Assembly: GCA_018607135.1 (NCBI GenBank) | Contig: JABBCA010000090.1 | Span: forward strand, 1-61,157 | DNA length: 61,157 nt | Direction of reading: 5' to 3' | Source: Opitutales bacterium | GTDB lineage: Bacteria > Verrucomicrobiota > Verrucomicrobiia > Opitutales > Coraliomargaritaceae | Part shown: positions 43,869 through 52,434 of the stretch, in pieces | Numbering within the stretch: position 1 is the first letter of the stretch | Layout of the letters: every line of letters starts with the position of its first letter | Made by a program: the position numbers and the translations under genes | The notes under the pieces: model-generated | Databases searched by the model: none | Seen by the model: the letters and a program-made list of their open reading frames with translations, nothing else | Told to the model about the DNA's origin: nothing

Positions 43869-44233
43869 AGAATTTAGATTATGCGATCAGTTGCTGGTAA
43901 ATGTCCACTCTACCGACCTTGGTCGGTTGCTCGATCTTCGCGCAAGACATTCATAATCAATAATTTAAACTTTCACAACGAGCTTCATTTTATAGAGCCG
44001 AGTCCGAATTTGATGTAGCCACTAGAAAGCCTAGGCAAGAGGAAAAACCATCATAGCGAGGGCCCCGTAAAAGTCTCAAGCCGTAGCTAGCACTTTAACT
44101 GATAAGGTTCCTAAAGCAGAGAATCTTTATAAGCACCCACACGGTTCGCATGGGTGAAATCAAATATGAGTGAATACCTCGACAATTCTTTAGTAGAACT
44201 TGTCTTTAGTTCAAAGCTACACAGGCTCATTAC
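43869..44233. other. 365-base intergenic region between the glycan run and glutamate dehydrogenase
   Basis: No convincing gene. It separates divergent genes and should hold promoters for both the minus-strand ABC exporter/glycan run and the plus-strand dehydrogenase. The only distinct structure I see is a near-perfect palindrome at 43912-43927. A minus-strand frame at 44111-44326 overlaps the dehydrogenase start and shows no coding character. I found no confident -35/-10 pair. Confidence 0.6.
43912..43927. promoter_or_regulatory. Palindrome ACCGACC-TT-GGTCGGT, possible operator
   Basis: Seven-base arms are perfectly complementary with only two bases between them, too tight for a hairpin loop but ideal for a dimeric repressor. 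The shape resembles TetR-type operators. It lies 44 bases upstream of the ABC exporter start on the minus strand, where a promoter of the 22-kb glycan run would be expected. No regulator gene lies next to it, so the binding protein is unknown. Confidence 0.4.
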
Positions 44234-45559
44234 ATGGAGTCCTGTATTACCCCCGCCTGCCAATCTGCCCGCGATATCTTTCATGAATTGGAAGAACATT
44301 ACGACGAGCACAATCTTTACTTTCAAACCATCGGCTCCGTGCTCGAAGCTGCCGATGCGCTAAAAGTGCCACATCGACTGAAGCTGATACTCACCCAGCC
44401 AAAGAACGAGATCATGATTCACTTCCCCGTCCAAATGGACGACGGATCTTGGCAGCTCTTTAAAGGCTACCGAGTGCAACACAACAATGTGCTCGGCCCT
44501 TACAAAGGCGGCATTCGCTTTCACCCTGAAGTAAAACTCGACGAGGTAAAGACTCTCTCGCTATTGATGACGATGAAATGCGCCCTCGCCCGTCTCCCTT
44601 ATGGCGGAGCCAAAGGCGCACTACGAGTCGACCCGCGCTCGCTTAGCCCACATGAGCTACAAAAAGTCACCCGTCGCCTAACAGCGGCACTCGGTAGCAA
44701 CATCGGGCCCGACCACGACATCCCCGCACCTGACGTTGGCACCAATGCACAAATCATGGCATGGATGGCCGACACCTATATTAACTTTTCCGATTCTTCA
44801 AAGAAAACCACCGCACTCGGTGTCGTGACGGGCAAGCCACTGGAATTTGGTGGTTCTGAAGGTAGAGAAAAAGCGACTGGTCAAGGACTGGTTTACGTGC
44901 TCGATGCACTCCTCCCAGGAATGCAGATGGACATCGGTCAACTCACTTACAGCTTAATCGGATATGGCAACGTCGGCTCTTGGACTGCACGCCTACTCAA
45001 AGATCGAGGCTCAAAGCTACTCACCGTAATGGATCACACGGGAGCAATTTACAATGCCGACGGCATCGATGCAGATGCGCTCGCCGAGCACGTTCGCGCA
45101 ACTGGCGGCGTCGCCCAGTTTAAAGATGCTGAAGCCATTTCCAACGAGAACTTCTACAGCACCCAAGTGGACCTCTTCATTCCGGCAGCTCTGGAACAAA
45201 TGGTCGACCTCGAGCACGCCGAGCACATGAGCTGTAAAGTCCTAGTCGAAGCCGCAAATGCACCGACCACACCGAGAGCCGAGCGCTACTTACTAGATAA
45301 AGGAGTGCAGATCCTGCCCGCAATTCTCTGCAATTCAGGCGGTGTGACTGTAAGTTATTTTGAATGGAAACAAAATCGCCAATCTGAAACATGGGATGCC
45401 GAAGACATCGACGCTCGCTTGAAAAAGATCATGACCGCAGCCGCAAAACGGGTGCTGGAAACCGCCGAGCGATTGGACTGCAACATGCGCGTCGCCTCAT
45501 ATGCATCTGCGATCGAGCATATCGATAAAGTCTACAAGGTGCGCGGCGTTTTCCCGTAG
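44234..45559 (+). CDS. Glutamate dehydrogenase (Glu/Leu/Phe/Val dehydrogenase family), 441 aa
   Basis: N-terminal catalytic half: GPYKGGIRFHPEV, then TMKCALARLPYGGAKGAL with the substrate-binding and catalytic lysines, and DIPAPDVGTNAQIMAWMADTY. The C-terminal half has the coenzyme loop GYGNVGSWTA (GxGxxG). The closest pattern is the GudB/RocG-type hexameric glutamate dehydrogenase, which interconverts glutamate and 2-oxoglutarate with NAD(P)H and ammonium in the cytoplasm. The length of 441 is near normal (about 420-450). The ATG at 44234 is clear. Cofactor preference cannot be called; after the glycine loop the strand ends LLTVMDHTG, where an Asp suggests NAD. Confidence 0.92.
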   Translation: MESCITPACQSARDIFHELEEHYDEHNLYFQTIGSVLEAADALKVPHRLKLILTQPKNEIMIHFPVQMDDGSWQLFKGYRVQHNNVLGPYKGGIRFHPEVKLDEVKTLSLLMTMKCALARLPYGGAKGALRVDPRSLSPHELQKVTRRLTAALGSNIGPDHDIPAPDVGTNAQIMAWMADTYINFSDSSKKTTALGVVTGKPLEFGGSEGREKATGQGLVYVLDALLPGMQMDIGQLTYSLIGYGNVGSWTARLLKDRGSKLLTVMDHTGAIYNADGIDADALAEHVRATGGVAQFKDAEAISNENFYSTQVDLFIPAALEQMVDLEHAEHMSCKVLVEAANAPTTPRAERYLLDKGVQILPAILCNSGGVTVSYFEWKQNRQSETWDAEDIDARLKKIMTAAAKRVLETAERLDCNMRVASYASAIEHIDKVYKVRGVFP

Positions 45560-45570
45560 GCCTTTTCGTC

Positions 45571-45658
45571 TTAATCCTACTCCTAATCATAATCTTAATC
45601 CTCGATAAGCCAAGTCTTCGCTAATTAAAGATGAGATTAAGAATAAGATTATGAGTAA
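45571..45658. repeat. Inverted arrays of degenerate 6-base repeats
   Basis: From 45571 to 45600 five hexamers run in tandem: TTAATC, CTACTC, CTAATC, ATAATC, TTAATC. After a 34-base spacer, 45635-45658 carries GATTAA, GAATAA, GATTAT, GAGTAA, which is the reverse complement pattern. The two arrays could pair into a long imperfect stem between the glutamate dehydrogenase stop and the next gene. Part of the right arm supplies the start codon of the hypothetical gene at 45651. It may act as a terminator-like structure or be a mobile repeat; it lacks a T-run. Confidence 0.6.
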
Positions 45659-46172
45659 GATACCCTGCCCGCACCTCCCCACTCCGGAGGCACAGATGTC
45701 GCACCGTTGCCTAACTGACCTCAAAAAGGAAGCAGGCAGTGCCTCGTTTTATTTTAAAGCGCTTCAATATGGACACTACCTCTGGCTACAAGGTCATGCT
45801 GGGCGTGCCCTTTTAGCCATCACTCGCGCGCTCTACTCAAGCATTTCAGCCGACGCTGAAGTCTTAAAAACATGGCCACTCCCCTACGCCGCACTGGCGT
45901 GGGTCCTTGAGAATCACTGTAGCGACGACTTCCCTGGCAACCCGCGCATTAGTTTTCAACACCAAGCCACCCGACTACGCGGCGAACGCCAAGAACTCCG
46001 CCGCGCCAGAGCATGGGCAGTGTGGGCGCTGATCTGCAAAGTCCGCCCGAGCCTTCCAGCAGACAAAAATCAAAAATTTGAAGCACCCAGCCTCGAAGAG
46101 ATTGCTGGGGTGCTCAAACAGTTGGGGCATCCGAGTGAAGCCGAAGATTGGCATCGATTGCTGAATACGTAA
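45651..46172 (+). CDS. Conserved hypothetical protein, 173 aa
   Basis: No family identified with certainty. The protein is helical and Ala/Leu/Trp-rich, with FYFKALQYGHYLWLQGHAGRALLAITRALYSSI resembling a TPR pair, and a C-terminal helix (SLEEIAGVLKQLGHPSEAEDWHRLL). It is soluble and without a signal sequence. The ATG at 45651 lies inside the inverted hexamer repeat; an in-frame ATG at 45696 gives a protein that starts just before the conserved-looking part. The first 15 residues (SKIPCPHLPTPEAQ) are Pro-rich, which could mean the repeat created an extended N terminus. Function unknown. Confidence 0.62.
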   Translation: MSKIPCPHLPTPEAQMSHRCLTDLKKEAGSASFYFKALQYGHYLWLQGHAGRALLAITRALYSSISADAEVLKTWPLPYAALAWVLENHCSDDFPGNPRISFQHQATRLRGERQELRRARAWAVWALICKVRPSLPADKNQKFEAPSLEEIAGVLKQLGHPSEAEDWHRLLNT

Positions 46173-46269
46173 CGAAAAGCTGACGTTTTCATTTTTAAGA
46201 CAGTCTCCAAGGGCCATGCCCTACGATTTACGGCTTTCCACAGCTGCTTCATTCCTTACATTCATACTC

Positions 46270-46458
46270 ATGGATTGGACCAATTTCGCATCGATGGACC
46301 CGCACCTATTGGTCGGTCTGGTAAACACCGAGATTCGCAATAACTGCGACGACCTTGAAGACCTTTGTCGCACACATGAGGTCCAGCAAGCAGAGCTCAT
46401 TTCCTATCTAGCTGAAGCGGGCTACGTTTACTTTCCAGAGCAGAACAAGTTTCGATAA
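46270..46458 (+). CDS. DUF4250-family small protein, 62 aa
   Basis: The core PHLLVGLVNTEIRNNCDDLEDLCRTHEVQQAELISYLAEAGYVYFPEQNKF matches the short DUF4250 pattern: a helix with NTxLRN, a Cys/Leu-rich second helix and a closing GYxYxxxxNxF. The family is made of single-domain proteins of about 55-65 aa with unknown function, presumably helix-turn-helix-like. The frame opens at 46216, but the ATG at 46270 gives the normal family length. It sits 97 bases after the hypothetical gene and ends before the convergent ABC ATPase gene. Confidence 0.72.
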   Translation: MDWTNFASMDPHLLVGLVNTEIRNNCDDLEDLCRTHEVQQAELISYLAEAGYVYFPEQNKFR

Positions 46459-46506
46459 GGGCATAGGGGTTCTCACTAGCAAGGCGCCATAGTCAGAACT
46501 CAATCA

Positions 46507-47349
46507 CTACTTCACCGCAGCCATTTCTTTATCAATGGTGGTTAAACGGTGTTGTTTCACTCCAAGTTTTGGAATGCAGGCAATCAACGCCTTCGTATAA
46601 GGATGTTGCGGATGGTTAAGCACCTCATCGACTGCCCCTTGCTCCACGATCTCACCGCGATACATCACAATTACTTCGTCGGCAAAGCCTTTGACGATGC
46701 CAAAATTGTGAGTAATCAAGGCAATGCTCATGCCGAGGCGTTCACGAAGATCGCGTAACAGGTCGATAATTTGCGCTTGTATGGTCACATCAAGCGCAGT
46801 GGTCGGCTCATCCGCGACCAAGAGCTTCGGCTCACACGCTAGTGCCATGGCAATCATCACCCGTTGTTGCATACCGCCACTCATCTCATGAGGATACGCT
46901 TTAAATCGCTTCTCGGCATCTCGAATTCCAACAAGATCCAGCAACTCAATCACGCGCGCTTTCACATCGGTGAGATCGGGGCGATGTAGTTTTACCGCCT
47001 CTGCGATCTGATACCCCACAGTAAAGACAGGGTTCAAGGAAGCGGATGCTTCTTGAAAAATATACGCGATTCCATTGCCACGCACACCGCGGATCGCGTC
47101 GGCGTTCATACTTAAAATGTTCTTTCCTTCGAACAGAATCTCACCCGAAACAGTGCAAGTCGGCGGCTCAGGTAGGAGTCGCGTCAGTGACAAACAGGTC
47201 ACACTTTTGCCACTACCGCTCTCACCTAGAATTGCGACTGTCTTGCCGCCACTCTCTATGGAGAAATTAATCCCCTTGACCACTTCGTTGGACTGACCAC
47301 GAGAATGAAAGGCGATACGAAGATCAGATACTTTAAGGAGTTCAGGCAT
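46507..47349 (-). CDS. Lone OppD/DppD-type peptide ABC transporter ATPase, 280 aa
   Basis: Walker A GESGSGKSV, Q-loop FQEASASLNPVFTVG, signature MSGGMQQRVMIAMAL, Walker B LLVADEPTTALD and the H-loop ALITHNFGIV are all intact, and the segment HPQHPYTKALIACIP is diagnostic of OppD/DppD. It would energise di- or oligopeptide import. The tail after that motif is only about 20 residues, shorter than typical OppD (about 320-330 aa total) and lacking the usual Fe-S/cysteine region. No oppF, permease or binding protein lies in the window, so it is an orphan here. The ATG at 47349 is chosen over 47394 because it directly precedes the ATPase fold. Confidence 0.88.
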   Translation of the reverse strand: MPELLKVSDLRIAFHSRGQSNEVVKGINFSIESGGKTVAILGESGSGKSVTCLSLTRLLPEPPTCTVSGEILFEGKNILSMNADAIRGVRGNGIAYIFQEASASLNPVFTVGYQIAEAVKLHRPDLTDVKARVIELLDLVGIRDAEKRFKAYPHEMSGGMQQRVMIAMALACEPKLLVADEPTTALDVTIQAQIIDLLRDLRERLGMSIALITHNFGIVKGFADEVIVMYRGEIVEQGAVDEVLNHPQHPYTKALIACIPKLGVKQHRLTTIDKEMAAVK

Positions 47350-47365
47350 GATAACAATTTTGATT

Positions 47366-47520
47366 TTTAAACCGCTTAAGGACGACAATTTCACTGAAGA
47401 CGAGAAGGTCTGGTATGTAAGTTTTTTTCAATCGATGCCCGTTATAATATGGGGTGCCAAGGCATTCTTTATTTTCAGTCATATTCTAAGCGTAAATTAA
47501 GCGTCCTTAAGCGGTCTAAG
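47366..47520. mobile_element. MITE-like segment with inverted ends, about 155 bp
   Basis: The ends carry a perfect 14-base inverted repeat: ACCGCTTAAGGACG at 47371-47384 and its complement at 47502-47515. Similarity extends a few bases outward (17 of 19) and, less well, inward. The segment between is AT-rich and encodes nothing. It fills the gap between the ATPase start and the gpsA stop. The layout fits a small non-autonomous element or a long-range stem; without a second copy or a clear target duplication it stays tentative. Confidence 0.35.
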
Positions 47521-47522
47521 AC

Positions 47523-48521
47523 CTACTCACTTTTCAGGTCGCGGCTCATTAAAGTTTGCAAGGCTTCGAGTGGATTCTGCCCTTCATAGCAAATAGCATA
47601 GATCTGTGTAAGAATTGGCGCATCGACACGCTGTTCTTCGCAAAGACGCTTTAGGCAATCGGTCGCGCGGTAACCCTCCACAACACTCCTCTGCCCGGAG
47701 AGAATCTCGGTCGGTGTCTCGCCCCGACCGATACGTTCACCAAACGTGCGATTGCGACTCCAGCTTCCAGAACAAGTCGCTACGAGGTCACCGAAACCAC
47801 TCAGCCCAAAAAACGTTTCCTTCTGCCCACCCAGCATGACACCAAGTTTCACGAGTTCATTCAAGCTGCGAGTTAATAAGGCCGCCTTGGCATTGTCCCC
47901 CAATTGCAAACCATCGCATAAACCTGAAGCAATCGCATAGATATTCTTTAAAGTTCCACCCAGCTCTGTGCCACGCACATCTCGTGATAGATACGCACGA
48001 AGCGACCCATTACTGAAGGCTTGCTGGTAGTTTTCAGCTTCTGCGAAATCCGCATCCACCGCAAACGAAACTGCCGTCGGATTTCCTGCAGCGACTTCAC
48101 CCGCAAACGTAGGCCCAGATAATACGCCACAGGCTACCTTTGGGAAAATCTCATTCACGATCTCAGCCGGCGTTTTAAAGGTTTCGAGCTCTAGGCCTTT
48201 GCACATGACTACAAACAACTTAAGCTGCCACGCCTCCTTGATACCTGGTTGTAAGCTTTCGCACAACGAACGAAGTGCTTTAGACGGACATGCGAGAAAC
48301 ACCGCTTCAGCTTCCATCAAAACGGGCGCTACCTCACAACCAATTTGTATGCGGTGCGGCAATTTGTAACCTGGCAGGTAATCCTTATTTTCACGCGTTG
48401 ACGCAATCATGAGTGCATGCTCCATCCGGCGCGGGACTAGAGTAACTGAGTGGCCACAACGGTCCAAATGCAATGCCATGGCAGTGCCCCAAGCACCGGC
48501 TCCTAAAATACAACAGTTCAT
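47523..48521 (-). CDS. gpsA: NAD(P)+-dependent glycerol-3-phosphate dehydrogenase, 332 aa
   Basis: N-terminal Rossmann motif [15 protein letters not shown] (GxGxxG), [13 protein letters not shown], then [23 protein letters not shown] and [37 protein letters not shown] with the catalytic Lys in [27 protein letters not shown] completes the GpsA signature. It reduces dihydroxyacetone phosphate to sn-glycerol 3-phosphate for phospholipid synthesis in the cytoplasm. Length is standard (about 330-340). The start overlaps the panB stop (ATGA), so the two genes are coupled in an operon panB-gpsA. Confidence 0.97.
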   Translation of the reverse strand: MNCCILGAGAWGTAMALHLDRCGHSVTLVPRRMEHALMIASTRENKDYLPGYKLPHRIQIGCEVAPVLMEAEAVFLACPSKALRSLCESLQPGIKEAWQLKLFVVMCKGLELETFKTPAEIVNEIFPKVACGVLSGPTFAGEVAAGNPTAVSFAVDADFAEAENYQQAFSNGSLRAYLSRDVRGTELGGTLKNIYAIASGLCDGLQLGDNAKAALLTRSLNELVKLGVMLGGQKETFFGLSGFGDLVATCSGSWSRNRTFGERIGRGETPTEILSGQRSVVEGYRATDCLKRLCEEQRVDAPILTQIYAICYEGQNPLEALQTLMSRDLKSE

Positions 48522-49294
48522 GATGGAAACTTACCCTTGCGCACATCCTCAGCATAAGCCGCAAACGCTTTGCGAGCATCTTCACCGAGTTTGGCATATT
48601 GTTTAACAAAAGAAGGAACGTAGCCCGCATTGAGCCCTAGCATATCGTTCGTGACTAAGATTTGGCCGTCGCATTCAGCGCCACTGCCAATCCCAATCAA
48701 CGGCACGCTTAGCTGGCGCGCAATCGCACCAGCAGCCGTGGCGTCCGTCATTTCGCACAACACCGCGAAACAATTGGCGGCCTCAAAGGCCACAGCATCC
48801 GTAAGCAGTCGCTCGCGCTCCGCCTTTTTACGGCCAAACTTACGATATCCTCCAAGCTGATGGAAATTCTGCGGCAAGAGCCCGATATGGCCCAGCACTG
48901 GAATGCCCGCACGAGTGAGCCGCTCGACTGCCGGCGCCATCAACGCATCGCCCTCAATCTTGATCGCTTGTGCTCCGCCCTCTTGCATAAGGCGGCAACA
49001 GGCATTGAGCAGGACAGAAAAATCATCGTGCGCAATCGCAAAGGGCACATCGGCAACGAGCAAGGCTTTGGGTTTCGCGCGAGACACGGCAGCAGTGTGG
49101 TGCACCATCATATCCAGCGTGACTGGAACCGTGTTTTCGAAGCCAAGTTGAGTAGTGCCAACTGAATCGCCAACCAGGATGAGATCGACACCGGCGGCGT
49201 CTGCATAACCAGCCATCGGGGCATCATAGGCGGTCACCGCCACGATTGGACGCTGACCTTTAAGGCGTGAAATAGTTTGTGTCGTAGTGCTCAC
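48518..49294 (-). CDS. panB: 3-methyl-2-oxobutanoate hydroxymethyltransferase, 258 aa
   Basis: First step of pantothenate synthesis: transfers a hydroxymethyl group from 5,10-methylene-THF to alpha-ketoisovalerate. Hallmarks: [29 protein letters not shown], the [11 protein letters not shown] segment, VADVPF, KIEGD and GHIGLLPQN. The Mg-binding Asp of GDS and the catalytic Glu are in place. The N terminus is a GTG at 49294 ([13 protein letters not shown]), preferred over a TTG at 49303. Length is near the usual 260-280. The stop overlaps the gpsA start. Confidence 0.96.
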   Translation of the reverse strand: MSTTTQTISRLKGQRPIVAVTAYDAPMAGYADAAGVDLILVGDSVGTTQLGFENTVPVTLDMMVHHTAAVSRAKPKALLVADVPFAIAHDDFSVLLNACCRLMQEGGAQAIKIEGDALMAPAVERLTRAGIPVLGHIGLLPQNFHQLGGYRKFGRKKAERERLLTDAVAFEAANCFAVLCEMTDATAAGAIARQLSVPLIGIGSGAECDGQILVTNDMLGLNAGYVPSFVKQYAKLGEDARKAFAAYAEDVRKGKFPS

Positions 49295-49403
49295 AGGAAA
49301 CAAAAATTTGTATATCCGAAATAATGAAAAAAATCACTCTGTGAGAGCTTCTTCAGTTTGACAACTCTTAGTCTTCACTCAATCAAAGATGTAGATTCGC
49401 TGG

Positions 49404-49676
49404 ATGCTTAAATACTACTATAAATGGCGCTATAATCGTGCCCAACGTGACAAATCTTTCAAACTACCTAGCTCAGGTGGAAAAGACGGAAACAGCCGAG
49501 TGTCTCTCGGCAGTTATTTAAGCCAAACTTCGGTTCGAGGCCGCACTTTTGATCGTTTTGATCTCCCCAATAAGCGACGCCGCGGATTGCAGTTGTTATG
49601 TGCAGTCGCGCTGATTGCTGGCTTTTGCTGGTTGGTTTACGAAAGCCTAAACGCAATTGCAATGCTGAGCCGATAG
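49404..49676 (+). CDS. Small protein with one C-terminal membrane segment, 90 aa
   Basis: No family recognised. The first ~60 residues are basic and aromatic (LKYYYKWRYNRAQRDK, then SVRGRTFDRFDLPNKRRR), followed by one hydrophobic helix near the C terminus (GLQLLCAVALIAGFCWLVY) and a short tail. This suggests a tail-anchored or single-pass inner-membrane protein with a positive cytoplasmic domain. It is alone on the plus strand, converging on the ligase-TPR gene 13 bases away. The ATG with GCTGG just upstream lacks a strong Shine-Dalgarno. Coding status is supported mainly by composition and a clean start and stop. Confidence 0.55.
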   Translation: MLKYYYKWRYNRAQRDKSFKLPSSGGKDGNSRVSLGSYLSQTSVRGRTFDRFDLPNKRRRGLQLLCAVALIAGFCWLVYESLNAIAMLSR

Positions 49677-49689
49677 TCAGTGAGCGCGT

Positions 49690-52188
49690 CTACTGCAAAC
49701 CATCTTTTTGCTTCAAGTAATCTTGTAATGCATACCAACTCTCAATGGTATCTCTAAGTTCACTCAGTATGAGGCCACGCCAGTAGTAGATTTGCATTGG
49801 TGGCTGCCCCGCCTCAATTAGAGTATCGGTTACGCCGAGTGCATCCTCGAATTTTTTTTGACGCATCAAGACTGAAATCAGTGCGATGCCTTTAGCACGA
49901 TCACTGGGTGTCACAGTATATTCACGGGTCAATCGAACCAGTGCTGCGGTGTCCATCTCGACCTCGGGAAGAGCGGGCGGCGGGATATGTTTCAATAGTA
50001 AATCCACTGCCTGGTTGAAGCTCGCGCGCTCTTTCAAGATGAGAGATTTCAACCACCAGCTATTCTTTAGACCTGACTCATATTTATCGAAATAGTCGTC
50101 AATTACAGCTAAGTCTCCAAAAGTAATCCACTGACGCACAATTTGGAATCGCTGTATTCGATTCAATTGCCCCAGAGATGAATCCACCAAGAACTCATGT
50201 TCAATTTCATCTAAAAATTGAACTCCCTCAAAAGACAGCAACGCCAAAACTCGATACTGCGCATCCAACGATGAAAGCTCAGGAATGAGGCGTCTTAACC
50301 TAATATCCTCTTCACTAGCATCCAATAACTGCTTGAACGCATCAACTTGACCTCCCCTCTCAAAACCAGCCGTGTAGGCTGCACCTGCCCGTCTTAAATC
50401 AATCGGTAGCCAAGCATAACCCTCAGCCACCCGAACCGCACTCAGGCTTGGCGCCACAGCACTCGCGCGCTTGAAAACATTCGAAACCAGCTCGCGGTCT
50501 TGATTCGACAACAATAGATACTTCGCATGCAAGTGATGAGCACGCCAATTCATGGGATTCCAAGATAGCAACGATTCAACACTCGAAATCGCACTTAAGT
50601 AATCCACCGCCTCGGCATGCTTCACAGCAGTTTCTTCATAGTGAGCGACTGCTTGTTTAGAATAAAACGGCGCCTCAGTCCAAGCTGCAAGCATCCAAGC
50701 CCCTCCAAATAGCACTAAAACCACACCGACCAGCCTCCCAAAAATCGGTTTAATACGTGCCTGCCGCTCACCGTCCACACGAGGTAATGCAAATGCGGCA
50801 ATCAGAAGCGCGAAATATGCAGTGCCAGAGAAATGCCCTGGTGTATCTATCAAGCTATGCGCCAAAAACATGAGCACTGCAACAAAAGCAAAAATTCGAA
50901 AGGCCCCACCCTTCCCTAAACTTAAATGACGACAGCGCTTAAAATAACCAAGCAATGCAATCGCTAAAAAGACCACACCGACAAGCCCCACCTCAGCGAA
51001 GATCGCCATAAGATCACTGCCCGCTCGCTCAACCATACCCACGTCAGAGGACTCACTACTGTATTGTGGAAAAATCGCCTCAAATGTGCCTGCTCCATGC
51101 CCAAGTAAGGGAGCATCCAGAAACATCTCCACGGTATCAGTGAACACTGACACCATTCGCGTGATGCCTACAGCGTCATCAGCCACAAAATAATTAGCCA
51201 CACTCGTAGCAGCATCCTTACTAAAGAAAACGACAAGACTCGTCCCCAATAGTAGAACGGTGAAACTCATTTTCGTCCTTGCAGACAAAGACTTGGACCG
51301 CAATCGGTATAAAAACCATGAGCAGGCTCCAAAATACAGTAGTAAAAATCCCGCAACTGCTCCGCTCATCAATAACGCTAAAAGGCAAAACACGAAACTA
51401 AACACTCCCACAAGGTGCATCAACTTCCGTGAGCGAAGCCCCTCAAGTGCGAAACCAAAGCCAATGACGCCCGATAAGGCAAAAAAACTCCCCTGCTGAA
51501 CCGAACTGGCAAAAAAGCCACTATCTGATGCATCCGCCAACTGAAAATTAGTCAGCTCGTGGTAATTCCCCCATATGCACGCTCCCGCGAGAGCTGCACT
51601 CAAAAGTGATAAGGTAAAGCAAAAATACCTGCGTCCAGTCCCGTTGATTTCCCAAGAAGTTGCCACATAAAACCATGAGACCGCACCTAAAAAGACCACT
51701 ATGGACTCTACGCTAATCCACGGATGCACGGTTAACGTGGAGGGTAAATCAATTCCATAGACTTCGACTGCATCAATACGCCAATCGGGCGACGGCCAAT
51801 AGAATTGAGGAACAAAGGAAAAGAATAAACAGCCAAAAAAGCCAAGAACCCCCAGATTTACCCATCGCCCTAAACTTTTCTTCGGCGGGCTTAACAACAG
51901 TGCGAGACCTGACAAAAACAAAGCACCACCTAGGGTAGCCACACTTCGACCTTCACCAAAGAGCAACAAAAGCAATAAACCGATCAAACCCAGTAGATAC
52001 GCACGCCAGACACCTCTTTCACTCGTCCCCTTAGGTAAACTCAAGCTCCGACGAGAAGGTAGCGGCACAGAGGAAAAGGATGAGGATTTCGATTTGCCAT
52101 GTCTACGACTGCTACCACTCGATCGTCGAGAAGAAGCTTTGCGATGTGGATGCGTAGATCGCCTACGCTTGCTTGAACCTGAATCCAT
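49690..52188 (-). CDS. Second O-antigen ligase-like protein with TPR-like tail, 832 aa
   Basis: The N terminus is extremely basic and Ser-rich (GSSKRRRSTHPHRKASSRRSSGSSRRHGK...), about 60 residues, unusual for the family. It is followed by about twelve membrane segments, including LLGLIGLLLLLLFGEGR and LVGVVLVLFGGAWMLAAW, with a loop containing LLGHGAGTFEAIFPQYSSESSDVGMVERAGSD, the typical Wzy_C/WaaL periplasmic segment. From about residue 500 the protein is helical TPR-like. The plan equals that of 11060-13486, so the two are paralogues. The basic tail might interact with RNA or acidic lipids, or be a cytoplasmic regulator. The target glycan is unknown. Confidence 0.78.
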   Translation of the reverse strand: MDSGSSKRRRSTHPHRKASSRRSSGSSRRHGKSKSSSFSSVPLPSRRSLSLPKGTSERGVWRAYLLGLIGLLLLLLFGEGRSVATLGGALFLSGLALLLSPPKKSLGRWVNLGVLGFFGCLFFSFVPQFYWPSPDWRIDAVEVYGIDLPSTLTVHPWISVESIVVFLGAVSWFYVATSWEINGTGRRYFCFTLSLLSAALAGACIWGNYHELTNFQLADASDSGFFASSVQQGSFFALSGVIGFGFALEGLRSRKLMHLVGVFSFVFCLLALLMSGAVAGFLLLYFGACSWFLYRLRSKSLSARTKMSFTVLLLGTSLVVFFSKDAATSVANYFVADDAVGITRMVSVFTDTVEMFLDAPLLGHGAGTFEAIFPQYSSESSDVGMVERAGSDLMAIFAEVGLVGVVFLAIALLGYFKRCRHLSLGKGGAFRIFAFVAVLMFLAHSLIDTPGHFSGTAYFALLIAAFALPRVDGERQARIKPIFGRLVGVVLVLFGGAWMLAAWTEAPFYSKQAVAHYEETAVKHAEAVDYLSAISSVESLLSWNPMNWRAHHLHAKYLLLSNQDRELVSNVFKRASAVAPSLSAVRVAEGYAWLPIDLRRAGAAYTAGFERGGQVDAFKQLLDASEEDIRLRRLIPELSSLDAQYRVLALLSFEGVQFLDEIEHEFLVDSSLGQLNRIQRFQIVRQWITFGDLAVIDDYFDKYESGLKNSWWLKSLILKERASFNQAVDLLLKHIPPPALPEVEMDTAALVRLTREYTVTPSDRAKGIALISVLMRQKKFEDALGVTDTLIEAGQPPMQIYYWRGLILSELRDTIESWYALQDYLKQKDGLQ

Positions 52189-52330
52189 ACTGAGTGCAAA
52201 AGTGAAATACTAACCAACAGCACTGATTCACCAAATCAAGCTCAGAGCTGCTACTGATTAGTGATCTTGAGCTAAACCCAAATACGGCAACCACAGTCTG
52301 AAACCCAGAGATCCGAAGTGCGTTGAAAAA

Positions 52331-52347
52331 TACACCTTATTGGTGTA
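52331..52347. promoter_or_regulatory. Inverted repeat TACACC-TTATT-GGTGTA
   Basis: Six-base arms flank a five-base centre within the 246-base gap between the divergent ligase-TPR gene and the secreted protein gene at 52435. It could be a regulator site or a small hairpin; it has no T-run, so it is not a clear terminator. Nothing else in this gap stands out to me. Confidence 0.3.
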
Positions 52348-52434
52348 AATTACTTGTAAAAGCCACAACATCAAACCATGCATGTTACATGATTCTTCAT
52401 ATAATAATTTAAAAGAATTCAAAGCTCTACCCCA

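Noticed and set aside
44111-44326. 71-aa minus-strand ORF
   Set aside because: Overlaps the dehydrogenase start, no motif, and composition is unlike the neighbouring genes.
52331-52347. Rho-independent terminator
   Set aside because: Short stem without a following T-run, and it lies between divergent genes.
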